Shown here: positions 34,500-45,985 of the stretch, in pieces
Numbering within the stretch: position 1 is the first letter of the stretch
How the letters are laid out: every line of letters begins with the position of its first letter
Assembly (NCBI GenBank): GCA_018340805.1
Contig: JACMZG010001863.1
Span: forward strand, 60,092,281-60,156,280
From: Microvelia longipes
Lineage: Eukaryota; Arthropoda; Insecta; Hemiptera; Veliidae
Reading direction: 5' to 3'
DNA: 64,000 nucleotides
Notes under the pieces: model-generated
Database searches by the model: none
What the model saw: the letters and a program-made list of their open reading frames with translations, nothing else
What the model was told of the DNA's origin: nothing
Program-made: the position numbers and the translations under genes

Positions 34500-34810
34500 T
34501 TCAGCATAGAGTAGTTTCCATGAAAATGTCACATTGACTTACAAACACAGAAACGAAACAACTCTTGTGTGGTTCATGCTGGAAAAAAGTTTCAAAACCT
34601 ACCTCGTAATCACAGATGATTTCATAGAGAAGCCACATCAACGTTACTTTCGAAGAAGAAGACAAAACAACTCTTGTATGGTTCATGCTAAACTAAAAAT
34701 TTTTCCTCGAGATTACAGTTGATTTTACAGAGATCCCATATTACCGTTGTTAGCTAACACGTAAATTAAATAAACCCTGTTTGGGTCATGCTGAAGAAAC
34801 GTTAACCCTT
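34500..34810 (+). repeat. Degenerate ~110-bp tandem repeat, three units
   Basis: Each unit contains AAACAACTCTTGTRTGGTTC or a variant followed by ATGCT, then TTTCAAAA-like sequence and GATTACAG-like ends. The third unit is strongly diverged. Confidence 0.6.
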
Positions 34811-34889
34811 TCTCGTGGTTAAAGAAATGTACAGTCAAATTCAGCTCTACATCTCGCCATTGAAATGTTTAGCAAAATATTTTCCGGGA

Positions 34890-37800
34890 CCTCCTATGAT
34901 ACTTTATAGTCAGAGATACTCATATGATAGTCACAGATACTCCTATGAGTCAGAGATACTCATATGATAGTCACAGATACTCCTTTGAGTCAGAGATACT
35001 CATATGATAGTCAGAGATACTCATATGATAGTCACAGATACATAAAGACATCCAGGAGCAATTCCTAAAATTCATTGAAGAAATAAATTTTGATGACTTA
35101 CTTTAACTTATTTAAATTCACTAACCATCACATCATTCAAAGAAGATATCACGATATAGAATATAGATATAGAATATAGAATACTACTGAGGGGAAACAG
35201 AAAAAAAAGTCACAAATACTCCTATGAGTCAGAGATACTCATATGATAGTCACAGATACTCCTATGATAGTCAAAAATACTCCTATGATAGTCAAAGATA
35301 CTCCTATGATAGTCAAAGATACTCCTATGATAGTCAAAGATACATGATAGATAGTCAAAGATACTCCTATGATAGTCAGAATGATAGTCTACTCCTATGA
35401 TAGTCACAGATACTCCTAGGATAGTCAAAGATACTCTTATGATAGTCAAAGATACTCATATGATAGTCAAAGATACTCCTATGACAGTCAAAGATAGATA
35501 GTCAGAGATACTCCTATGATAGTCAAAGATACTCCTATGATAGTCAAAGATACTCCTATGACAGTCAGAGATACTCCTATGATAGTCAAAGATACTCCTA
35601 TGATAGTCAAAGATACTCCTATGATAGTCAAAGATACTCCTATGATAGTCAGAGATACTCTATGATAGTCAAAGATACTCCCATGATAGTCAAACATACT
35701 CCTATGATAGTCAAGATACTCATATGATAGTCACAGATACATAAAGACATCCAGGAGCAATTCCTAAAATTCATTGAAGAAATAAATTTTGATGACTTAC
35801 TTTAACTTATTTAAATTCACTAACCATCACATCATTCAAAGAAGATATCACGATATAGAATATAGATATAGAATATAGAATACTACTGAGGGGAAACAGA
35901 AAAAAAAGTCACAAATACTCCTATGAGTCAGAGATACTCATATGATAGTCACAGATACTCCTATGATAGACAATACTCCTATGATAGTCAAAGATACTCC
36001 TATGGTCAAGATACTCCTATGATAGTCAAAGATACTCCTATGATAGTCTCTATGATAGTCAAAGATACTCCTATGATAGTCAAAGATACTCCTATTGATA
36101 GTCAAAGATACTCCTATGATAGTCAAGATACTCCTAATAGGATACTCTTATGATCAAAGATACTCATATGATAGTCAAAGATACTCCTATGACAGTCAAA
36201 GATACTCCTATGATAGTCAGAGATAGTCAAAGATACTCTATGATAGTCAAGATACTCCTATGACAGTCAGAGATACTCCTATGATAGTCAAAGATACTCC
36301 TATGATAGTCAAAGATACTCCTATGATAGTCAAGATACTCCTATGATAGTCAAAGATACCTATGATAGTCAAAGATACTCCCATGATAGTCAAACATACT
36401 CCTATGATAGTCAGAGATACTCATATGATAGTCACAGATACATAAAGACATCCAGGAGCAATTCCTAAAATTCATTGAAGAAATAAATTTTGATGACTTA
36501 CTTTAACTTATTTAAATTCACTAACCATCACATCATTCAAAGAAGATATCACGATATAGAATATAGATATAGAATATAGAATACTACTGAGGGGAAACAG
36601 AAAAAAAAAGTCACAGATACTCCTATGAGTCAGAGATACTGATATGATAGTCACAGATACTCCTATGATAGACAAAGATAGTCTACTCCTATGATAGTCA
36701 AAGATACTCCTATGATAGTCATACTCCTATGATAGTCACAGATACTCCTATGATAGTTAAAGATACTCTATGATAGTCAAAGATACTCTTTTGATAGTCA
36801 AAGATACTCCTATGATAGTCAGAGATACTCCTATGATAAAAGATACTCCTATGACAGTCAAAGATACTCCTATGATAGTCAGAGATATCCTATGATAGTC
36901 AAAGATCTCCTATGATAGTCAAAGATACTCCTATGATAGTCAAAGATACTCCTATGACAGTCAAAGATACTCCTATGATCAAAGATACTCCTATGAAGAG
37001 ATACTCCTTGATAGTCATACTCCTATGATAGTCAAGATACCCTATGATAGTCAAAGATACTCCTATGACAGTCAAAGATACTCCTATGATCAAAGATACT
37101 CCTATGATAGTCAGTATAGTCAAAGATACTCTGATAGTCACAGATACTCTTATGATAGTCAAAGATACTCATATGATAGTCAAAGATACTCCTATGACAG
37201 TCAAGATACTCCTATGATAAAGATACTCCTATGACAGTCAAAGATTCTCTTATGATAGTCAGAGATACTCCTATGATAGTCAAAGATACTCCTATGATAG
37301 TCAAAGATACTCTTATGATAGTCAAAGATACTCCTATGATAGTCAGAGATACTCCTATGATAGTCAAAGATACTCCCATGATAGTCAAACATACTCCTAT
37401 GATAGTCAGAGATACTCATATGATAGTCACAGATACATAAAGACATCCAGGAGCAATTCCTAAAATTCATTGAAGAAATAAATTTTGATGACTTACTTTA
37501 ACTTATTTAAATTCACTAACCATCACATCATTCAAAGAAGATATCACGATATAGAATATAGATATAGAATATAGAATACTACTGAGGGGAAACAGAAAAA
37601 AAAGTCACAGATACTCCTATGAGTCAGAGATACTCATATGATAGTCACAGATACTCCTATGATAGACAAAGATACTCTTATGATAGTCAAAGATACTCCT
37701 ATGATAGTCAGAGATACTCATATGATAGTCACAGATACTCCTATGATAGACAAAGATACTCTTATGATAGTCAAAGATACTCCTATGATAGTCAAAGATA

Positions 37801-38653
37801 CTCCTATGATAGTCAAGATACTCCTATGATACACAGATACTCTAGGATAGTCTACTCCTATGATAGTCAAGATACTCCTATGATAGTCAAAGATACTCCT
37901 ATGATAGTCAAAGATACTCCTATGATAGTCACAGATACTCCTATGATAGTCAAAGATACTCCTATGACAGTCAAAGATACTCCTATGATAGAGATACTCC
38001 TATGATAGTCAAAGATACTCCTATGATAGTCAAAGATACTCTTATGATAGTCAAAGATACTCCTATGATAGTCAGAGATACTCCTATGATAGTCAAAGAT
38101 ACTCCCATGATAGTCAAAGATACTCCTATGATAGTCAGAGATACTCATATGATAGTCACAGATACATAAAGACATCCAGGAACAATTTCTAAAAATCATT
38201 GAAGAAATAAATTTTGATGACTTACTTTAACTTATTTAAATTCACTAACCATCACATCATTCAAAGAAGATATCACGATATAGAATATAGCTATAGAATA
38301 TAGAATACTACTGAGGGGAAACAGAAAAAAAAGTCACAGATACTCTTATGAGTCAGAGATACTCATATGATAGTCACAGATACTCCTATGATAGACAAAG
38401 ATCTATGATAGTCAAAGATACTCCTATGATAGTCAAAGATACTCCTATGATAGTCTACTCCAAGATACTCCTATGATAGTCACAGATACTCCTATGATAG
38501 TCAAAGATACTCTATGACAGTCAAAGATACTCCTATGACAGTCAAAGATACTCCTATAATAGTCAAAGATACTCCTATGATAGTCAAAGATACTCCTATA
38601 ATAGTCAAAGATACTCCTATGATAGTCAAAGATACTCCTATAATAGTCAAAGA
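34890..38653. repeat. 21-bp satellite with higher-order organisation (sat2)
   Basis: The monomer is AGATACTCCTATGATAGTCAA, unrelated to sat1. Monomer blocks of about 150-820 bp alternate with a ~172-bp non-repetitive spacer that starts CATAAAGACATCCAGGAGCA at 35041, 35740, 36441, 37436 and 38165. The higher-order periods are about 700, 700, 995 and 729 bp. The first three spacers are essentially identical and the fifth differs by several substitutions. Block-internal monomers carry many deletions. Frames encoding YDSQRYS or DYHRSIF repeats are artefacts of the 21-bp period. Confidence 0.96.
35041..35212. repeat. Conserved spacer of sat2 (first of five)
   Basis: It runs through GATGACTTACTTTAACTTAT, the tandem ATAGAATATAG motif and ACTACTGAGGGGAAACAG. 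The other copies begin at 35740, 36441, 37436 and 38165. It has no open frame. Confidence 0.9.
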
Positions 38654-39394
38654 TCTCTAATCCGAACAAATTGTCACTAACCTTTCTAGTTTAAGATAAA
38701 AAGGACTTAAACTTATCCTATTGACCTACCCTACATACATTGACTTGGTACGCACATATGATGAACTAAACATGGTAACATGATATAGTAAATCTGTTCT
38801 GATCATTTATGGTCATATTTGCATTTGTGGATCCAAAATATATTTCTTCATACTTCCGCAGTTTTAAAAACTCAACTTTTAACGAACGGCTTAGATAAAT
38901 TTAAAGAATGAAAACAAGGCCTTTTATAGACCGCTAGTTCTGAAATCAAATTTAGCGATTTCGTTTGTCATAATAAAGTCTACATATGTTCTCCTTTCAA
39001 TTAGTTGATAAATGCTATTGGTTATTTTTTTTTAAAAAAAGTGTTGTTCTTCGATAAAATATGAACTACAGCTGATAATGGAATGGAATTTGGCACATTT
39101 GGCAATTTCATAATTAATTATAAGAAAGGGTGATTTATTAATCAAACTGATAAATTAATCCCATAATTATTCAGTAGTAATTTTATATCAACGAGACAAC
39201 TAATCATTTTTATCGGGTTCTCAAATGTATGCTTAGGAATTAAAAGAAAATTAATGGCGTCTTAGTTATTTAATTTATAGGACGACACAACATGCCTGAA
39301 GTTAATTCTTTTAAGTATTTAGCATAGAACCACAGTGGGAGCTACAAAAAAGAAATCAAAACATATAGACAGCTCACTTGGAACCTCTTCAGCG
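38654..39394. other. Spacer, no gene seen
   Basis: AT-rich sequence flanking sat2; nothing recognised. Confidence 0.45.
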
Positions 39395-39645
39395 GAAAAT
39401 ACGGGTCTTCGGCCTGTAGCCGCTAGGCGGCCTCGGCGCTTCGCGCCTCGTCTGCTCCGCGACGTCGGCACACAGGGCCGCTTCGCGGTCACATTGTTTT
39501 TGTTTTGTATTATGTGTTGTTTTGTATTATGTGTTGTTTTGTATTATGTGTTGTTTAATTATTGTTCTTGTTACATGGCATTTTGCCATGTATCTAGCGA
39601 ATTTTCACAGCCTCTTCACACAGGCCCGCGAAGCGGGCCTGAAAG
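39395..39645. repeat. GC-rich hairpin cluster
   Basis: Several short perfect hairpins occur close together: GGCGC-TTC-GCGCC, CCGC-TTC-GCGG, ACATGGCA-TT-TGCCATGT (39572-39590) and GGCCCGC-GAA-GCGGGCC (about 39623-39639). Between them, 39495-39555 holds three copies of a 17-bp unit TATTATGTGTTGTTTTG. The 113-residue frame crossing it has no recognisable domain. Confidence 0.7.
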
Positions 39646-40031
39646 GCTTTCTCACAAATTTGATTTTACTAATTAATACTCTATTATTAATAGTATGCTA
39701 TAATATTAAAATTAAAAAGCATTATAAACTGTTAAAAAAAATACTGTTTCCGTCACTTAAGATTGTCTGAATGAGCTGAAACCGGTCGCAATCGTTTTAG
39801 AAAGACTTCGACCAAATAAAGACTACTTCGAGGTTCTTCCGCTTTACGGGCCTGCTTTGCTCGGCGTGGTTTAGTGGACGCCATTTTTGTCCTGTCTCTC
39901 TGGGACAGCAGGCTTACCAGGATGAAGCAAGAAGTAGAGACCCATCTTTTATACTATATCCCCACCCTCTAACTCTACTGAACCCAACAGATATCATACG
40001 AGTCTTTGACCTGGACGTATACATATATACA

Positions 40032-40107
<76 letters not shown>

Positions 40108-41145
40108 CTGTTTGCGCCATTTGTAATGGTTTGATTCAGCTGAAATTGGCCTTAATCGATTCAGCTAGCAGTCTACCTATACACGAAATACCTTGTTTAA
40201 AAGCCATTTCAAGTTTCAAAAAATTTTTTTTCATGACGTCATAACTTTGATTGATGACGTCATAATGTTTTTATAAACAATAGGCCTCGTAACTTCCTCG
40301 ACATCTCGCGATTTGCAAAGTTTCGTTTCAATTTGAGAACGCCTTCGTCCGCCATACGAAAGGGTAGAAACTCTGACATACATATATATAAATAAACTTT
40401 TTTCGGACATATTTTTTTGTTATCAGGAAGCCAATAGGAACCGATTCCGCTCACTCCCACCCTCAACTTCCGTCATCCGAACAACATTATAAGCGTCATT
40501 TTCATAATGAAAATTCGCTAAAACCACAAGAGAGGTCCTAAAAGAAAGATAATTTAAGTGAAAACTGAAACCTCTGTTCAGAAATTTTAGTGCAAGCAAA
40601 CGCTGAATTATTCCTGCGAACCCACGGAAAAGGAATGTGCTACGTGTGAAAAATTATAAGCTCTATCACATAAGTCGAGTCTAAAATCGGAAAATCCTGT
40701 TTCATTCAAAATAATATACCCTAAAGGATGTTCTAAGGTACATTTATTTCTTTAAATTAAATTAAAACCTAAGTTTGTACAATATGCGTATTAAAAGAGC
40801 TCAATAAAAGAAACATATCTCGCCTTGGAATCGGTCTAAGAGTAAAATTCTTAATTCACCCTAGCTAGGAGCATATCTACGCTGATGACATCGCCGGATA
40901 GGACTATGTTTCAGCGTACAGCCTTTTATTTGAAACCTTCTCCATCGTCTTATTACAGGCATCTCTTTGAACTTGTTATCTCACATTCTTACATATGTCT
41001 CTTCTCTCTTTGTAATGCCTTTACCTTTTATAGTATAATTCGATAAAAAGGAAACGAAAAGTAAAGAAAATTGTCTCGAGTTTTCCTTATCTGTTATTTC
41101 GTTATCTAAGTTCTCTATACTCTACAGATAAGATCTATTAGACCA
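39646..41145. other. Spacer with (AT)n at 40039-40104
   Basis: Two fragments near 39772 (GAGCTGAAACCGGTCGCAAT) and 40136 (CAGCTGAAATTGGCCTTAAT) share the CTGAAACCGGTC string found at 41182 and 51198. They may be remnants of hammerhead-bearing terminal repeats. No gene. Confidence 0.45.
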
Positions 41146-41578
41146 AGAGCCCAGGGGTGTTTTGTTAATAAAAAATGTAATGGCTGAAACCGGTCTCAAT
41201 TTTTCGTAAATACCTTCCTGAACAAGGATCTGCAATTCTGCCGACTCGTATCGGATGGGTGTCCCAGGCAGAACGCACTTTACATGTCAAATTTACCACC
41301 GAAGTTAATAAAAAGTGTAATGGCTGGAAACCGGTCTCAATTTTTCGTAAATACCTTCCTGAACAGGGATCTGCAATTCTGCCGACTCGTATCGGATGGG
41401 TGTCCCAGGCAGAACGCCTGCCTGGGACACGCCTAAAGTGCGTTCTGCCTGGGACACCCATCCGATACAAGTCGACAGAATTGCAGATCCTTACGATAAA
41501 AATGGTATTTACGAAAAATTGAGACCGGTTCCAGCCATTACACTTTTTATTAACAAAACACCCCTGGGCTCTTGGACT
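41146..41578. mobile_element. Foldback element with internal direct repeat
   Basis: The outer arms begin CAAGAGCCCAGGGGTGTTTT on the left and its exact complement lies at about 41554-41575. Inside, a ~100-bp block (GGCTGAAACCGGTCTCAATT ... GTGTCCCAGGCAGAACGC) is present twice directly (41180, 41325) and once inverted (41420-41540). This symmetry gives overlapping frames on both strands, none likely coding. The CTGAAACCGGTC string resembles the 3' half of a hammerhead, without its 5' half. Confidence 0.8.
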
Positions 41579-41579
41579 A

Positions 41580-41684
41580 TATGGATACAAAAAAAAAATT
41601 AAAAAACAAGCGATGCTTTGAAATACGATTACTAGTAAGATAGCTGTGTTGGCTTATCGTATTTTTCATAGCAAAAAATTGTGT
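41580..41684. other. Short spacer
   Basis: Nothing recognised. Confidence 0.4.
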
Positions 41685-42570
41685 AAGGGGTACCGCAGAA
41701 TTATTCATCATCACATCGGATTCGCTACACTCCATCCTCCATTCGCTCGTCCTCAGCATTAGCATAAGTCATTAAATTTATACTGCAACACATCTTCGGA
41801 CTTGCTTCGCTCGTCCTTAGATAGTAATTTCTCTTTTGTAGCACTATTTATTTTATAGAACTCCCACATCTTAATAGGAAATTTAAACACAACAGCTTAA
41901 AGTTCTATAATAACAAAAAAACTAATTATTTAGCTATATACATTTCACCTAACATTGTAGGCATCTTCAGGCATCACAGGTAAATTTGTACAAAATCATA
42001 GTTGACTAGATAATTACACAGACAAACAAAAAACTTAAAACTAATATCACAGTTAATTAAAACTAATTAACACAGTCAATTGTTAATTGTTTTTTAATCC
42101 ATTAAAATTGTTATTTGTGTGATTATTTTATTTATTTTAATTGTTATTTGACTGTGTTAATTAGTTTTAATTAACTGTGATATTAGTTTTAAGTTTTTTG
42201 TTTGTCTGTGTAATTATCTAGTCAACTATGATTTTGTAAAAATTTACCTGTGATGTCTGAAGATGCCTACAATGTTAGGTGAAATATATATAGCTAAATA
42301 ATTATTTTTTTGTTATTATAGAACTTTAAGCTGTTGTGTTTAAATTACCTATCAAGACTTTAGATAGTAAATATCCGTTTCATTCCCAGCAGTTACCAAT
42401 GTAGGCAGTGACAATGCTCGATGCTGCTTAACTTTTATGATCTAACAAAAATCATGGATGTACTTGTATTAATAAAATCAGGTACAAGGTGTACACTCGT
42501 ACCAAATTTCAACTCAATTGAATTATTCTACGATTTTACGCAGCACAAACAGAAATGCATAATACGCTAA
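41685..42570 (+). mobile_element. C/D element split by foldback P6
   Basis: The 5' module (GGGGTACCGCAGAATTATTC, ATCGGATTCGCTACACTCC, GGACTTGCTTCGCTCGTCCT) runs to TTAGATAGTAA at 41827. The element resumes at 42360 with the duplicated TTAGATAGTAA, then ATATCCGTTTCATTCCCAGC and AACAAAAATCATGGATGTAC, as in the copy at 59945-60050. The 3' hairpin end is not reached. Confidence 0.75.
41817..42370. mobile_element. Foldback element with tail, 11-bp TSD (P6)
   Basis: Insertion 41828-42359, with exact TTAGATAGTAA at 41817-41827 and 42360-42370. A ~40-bp tail (41828-41867) is followed by arms of about 200 bp that are almost perfectly complementary. Both arms contain CUGAAGA-U-GCCUA..UAGGU-GAAA (minus 41970-41943; plus 42257-42284). 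The host C/D element is cleanly restored if the insertion and one duplicate are ignored. No coding capacity. Confidence 0.9.
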
Positions 42571-42574
42571 TTAA

Positions 42575-42702
42575 ATAGGCTGAATGTTTTATTATAGTGT
42601 ATGTCTACACTCTATATAAGATGTTTAGTACCACACTACCTCAAGCTGCGTAAAGGCGAAGTCACAAAGTCAAACCGCTAAGACCTCGTATATTTACAAG
42701 CA
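42575..42702. other. Short spacer
   Basis: Nothing recognised. Confidence 0.4.
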
Positions 42703-42974
42703 TTATTGGGAACCAATAATCTGCCTCCGTGGCCGTGATCGTAAAGGCGTTCGATTTCGGCACCGGAGGTCCGGGGTTCGCAGCCCGGGCTATACTCTAA
42801 GATTTTATGAATAGTATTTGTATTAAAAAGATTTCGCCAAATTTAATTAATTCTTAGAGTGTAGTATGCAACCCACCTGAGAACAACCCAGGTTGTTCCC
42901 GCAGGGTGAATACCCTGATGGGCCGAAAGGCCCTAAAACGGGCATTTTATTTTATTTTATTTTTATTGGGAACC
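42703..42974 (+). mobile_element. tRNA-derived SINE, subfamily b, with TSD (copy S3)
   Basis: SINE body about 42718-42962 between 12-bp direct repeats TTATTGGGAACC (42703-42714, 42963-42974). The B-box-like sequence is GGGGTTCGCAGCCC. The 3' module (42898-42942) has outer pairing CCCG/CGGG, hairpin CAGGGT-GAAT-ACCCTG and hairpin GGGCC-GAAA-GGCCC. Unlike other copies, the upstream hairpin is replaced by GAACAACC-CA-GGTTGTTC. The tail is ATTTT repeats. The duplication confirms LINE-type retrotransposition. Confidence 0.92.
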
Positions 42975-44420
42975 TAAGGCTTGGATTATTCAATAAACTC
43001 AAAACTTTTTACGCTAGACTTGGCTCTTTTTTAAAAGCGTGTGTTTTTGTTGGGATTGATTATGACTAGATATTATTAGATCACATCCCATCCTTATGTT
43101 TTCAACAAAGCGGCTAAAAATCCATCCCATCTACACAAGAGAGAACAGAACAAAACAAACGAGACAATCCCTCCAAATTTTACCAGGCACAACCTCCTTA
43201 TGAAATGATGTCTTATCACGATGTTACTGGAACTAATAATGTATTTAGTAAATACAATTTATTAACAATTTTTGCGATTAAATAATTTAATTTTAATTTG
43301 GAGTAAAAAAGATAATAAAAAAATTATACAGCTGAAACAAATAAATAAATACGTATAGAACGCTGTTGCAACCATATCACCTTACGTATCTCAATTTTTA
43401 AAAAATTTTATTAACTTTTTAGTAGTGCATTTTCTTTTTTAATTTAAGTGAATAATAAGGTTAGGGGTTGAAACAGGGACATCGATAAACCCGATTTTAA
43501 TAAAAAAAAACAAAGGTTAAAATAAATAAATAAAAAACCCATCAACACTCTAGTAGGACATATTAAACTTGGGTCTTTAATATACTTTATAACAAGGGTC
43601 TTGACACACCTTCACGTGTTTTTATCTTTCTTGTTAACACAAATCTAAACAAATATATCGCACCTTTTTACAGCATAAATGGTTAGAAATGGGAGCGTTT
43701 ATTAGACTAATGTTAGTGTTGTTAGTAGCGCACCATATTGCGCATTGTCGGCATTAGAAAGTGTTACGTTTGTTGGTGTAATAAAGGGTTGCTTTAAAGG
43801 TTAAACATGATGAGGTAACATTACGTGTGACAAACCTCTTTGTTTTTTCAACGTTTAGAGGAAAATCACGCAATCGCTACCTCACAGCTAGAAATATTTC
43901 ACATCCCCTAACAGACTTAACCGGGGATGTAAATCACTTCCAGGTGTATTCTTCATACAAGACACAAACAAGAAAATATCATTATTAGAGCCGACGGTCT
44001 CTATTAAATAATATATTTATATTGTAAATAGTCGGCGTTGGGAGCCGTTTTGCGGCTACGCGCCTCTCTGTGGCTAGCTTCGCGGCCAATATATACTTAC
44101 TTTTTCTCCCACGAGCAAATGGAGGTAATAGAGATAAAAATTCAGAAAATTAGAGTCTTTGTTAAAACTCAAAGGAAAAATGTCCGATTACAGTGCGGTT
44201 TTCACAATTAGTCTTCTATTTTAGAGCTTTTGCATAAGAAAAACTTCCCTATACCTAACTCTAAAAACAAAACAGGTGGTCTAAACAAGTGGGTGAAACC
44301 CGCAACACAACTCCAAAATCGGATTTTCACTGAATGATTTTTTTTTTGAGTGGCTTTTGATCTTTTCCTGAGTGATCATTGTTAGTTTCTTAAGAAAAAT
44401 AAAGAAGGACTTTCTAACGC

Positions 44421-44422
<2 letters not shown>
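42975..44422. other. Spacer, no gene seen
   Basis: A small GC-rich hairpin patch at 44030-44095 (GAGCCGTTTTGCGGCTA, GGCTAGCTTCGCGGCC) resembles the 39.4-kb cluster in style. The rest is AT-rich. Confidence 0.45.
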
Positions 44423-44500
<78 letters not shown>

Positions 44501-44509
44501 ATATATATA

Positions 44510-44579
<70 letters not shown>
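44423..44579. repeat. (AT)n microsatellite
   Basis: About 155 bp of alternating AT with two short breaks. Confidence 0.97.
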
Positions 44580-44580
<1 letters not shown>

Positions 44581-44683
44581 CCTTTCCAATCACACCAGGT
44601 AATCGAATACTTTAGCCGACATTTCGGTACCTTTATTATGCTGCCATCATGTATAAATATACATATATTTTACAAGAGTTAAA

Positions 44684-45330
44684 TTATTTTATCTACTCCT
44701 TGTATTGTAAGTTCTACTTACAGTCTTGTTATCTCACACTGTAAATGTACTTTTACTTCCTAGGGAGGAAAAGTGAAAGTGTTGCCAACTTGACAGAATT
44801 TTTTTAGTAAAATTTTTAGGAATTTTAGGAAATTTTTAGGATTTTTTTCGGTGTTATGTTGGTACTACGGGTAGGATATACAATATACACACGCTAATGT
44901 TTAAATTAAAAATATAGTATTACACATTATTCTATTGACAGCTTACAATAAAATAATGTGAAGATAGTGGCTTTATTCTCTCTTCATCAGAGTAGTTGAC
45001 ATGGTAAGAATAAACTAAACTGACACAATAACAATTAAGGAGCTGAAGAATATATTAATAGTTGTTAGTATTAATTCTCTAGTCGTAGATAAAGTTTAAT
45101 ATGCAACAAGGGATAAAAGTTTTCAGCTTTTGTATTATCTCCCTCGTCAAGCCTCGGGAGCCAAAATGTTAGTTAACTCCCTCGGCAAGCCTTGGGAGCT
45201 AACTAGTTTATCTCCCTCAGCCTACCGGCCTCGTGAGCTAATGAAGTTTCCTCCTTCGGCGCTGCCTTAGGACGAAACTTTAACTTGAGCTGTAAAACTT
45301 ACTTTCATCCCTTGTTGCATAAATAACTAT
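44684..45330 (+). mobile_element. Repeat family F, copy 2
   Basis: It is homologous to 29756-30320. Differences are an insertion (CTTACAGTCTTGTTATC near 44715), a short insertion near 44860 (GGTACTACGGGTAGG) and a fourth hairpin in the 3' module (about 45140-45260). The inverted arms ATGCAACAAGGGAT / ATCCCTTGTTGCAT are conserved. No coding capacity. Confidence 0.8.
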
Positions 45331-45985
45331 TTAAACAAGCCTTCTTTTAGCGAATTTTCCTTTGGGAATAAAATTCGCTAATGGGATAGGCGTCATAGCG
45401 GAATTCGAACCTCGGAACACGACACAAATCCGTTTCAGAGGTCCCTAAGTCCCTCAGTTATCATTAAAGGTTGAAAAATACAAGAAAGGGGGAAGGGAAG
45501 GTTATCATTTCCTTTGAAAAATACAGACAAAATGAGTTACGAGCAGTGCTTGACAATCGAGTAACTGCTTAGGTTCTAAAGCATATATAATGTAAAAAAC
45601 TATAAAAATTATCATTCGAACCAGGATTCTTGTTAAGGACGGAAACACGCATCCAAAGGAAATTTGCCCGACATGCGGACCACCGCGTCAGAATTTTTAT
45701 TATTTTTGAATTATGTTTTAATATAGAGTTAACCAGTCAAGGATAAGTTGGTAATACTGTTGGTGCATAGTACAAAGGGAATGTATTGCAGGATCAAGTG
45801 ATTTGATTATGGATTTGTTATGACAGAAAACCCTTGGTTATATTAGTTCTCCCATCTAATAGATAAAGATAATAAGATTACAGTTAGACCCTCCATATGT
45901 CGGATTATGCATATTAGATCCCTATCTTGCTTGAGTTAAATCTTTAGCATCATATACGATCGCATAGTGATTACTTTTCTCTATT
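45331..45985. other. Spacer with a hairpin at 45348-45384
   Basis: The hairpin is TTAGCGAATTTT / AAAATTCGCTAA. A CCCGACATGCGGACCACCGCG segment at 45668 resembles 6560-6600. No gene. Confidence 0.45.

Noticed and set aside
34890..38653. CRISPR-like alternation of short repeats and spacers
   Set aside because: The 21-bp units are head-to-tail without unique spacers, the 172-bp segments are identical to each other, and the context is clearly eukaryotic.
35222..38669. Repetitive proteins (YDSQRYS, DYHRSIF) on both strands
   Set aside because: Same artefact in the second 21-bp satellite; deletions break every frame.
39335..39676. 113-residue frame rich in Arg and Pro, then Cys and Phe
   Set aside because: It crosses GC hairpins and a 17-bp triplication; its composition follows the repeats and no domain is visible.
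41165..41590. 141-residue minus-strand frame and overlapping plus-strand frames
   Set aside because: They arise from inverted and direct copies within one foldback element and have no recognisable domain.
44281..44602. Tyr/Ile-rich open frames of 76-102 residues
   Set aside because: They run through an (AT)n microsatellite. The same applies at 29118-29300, 31854-32045, 32685-32894 and 54516-54773.
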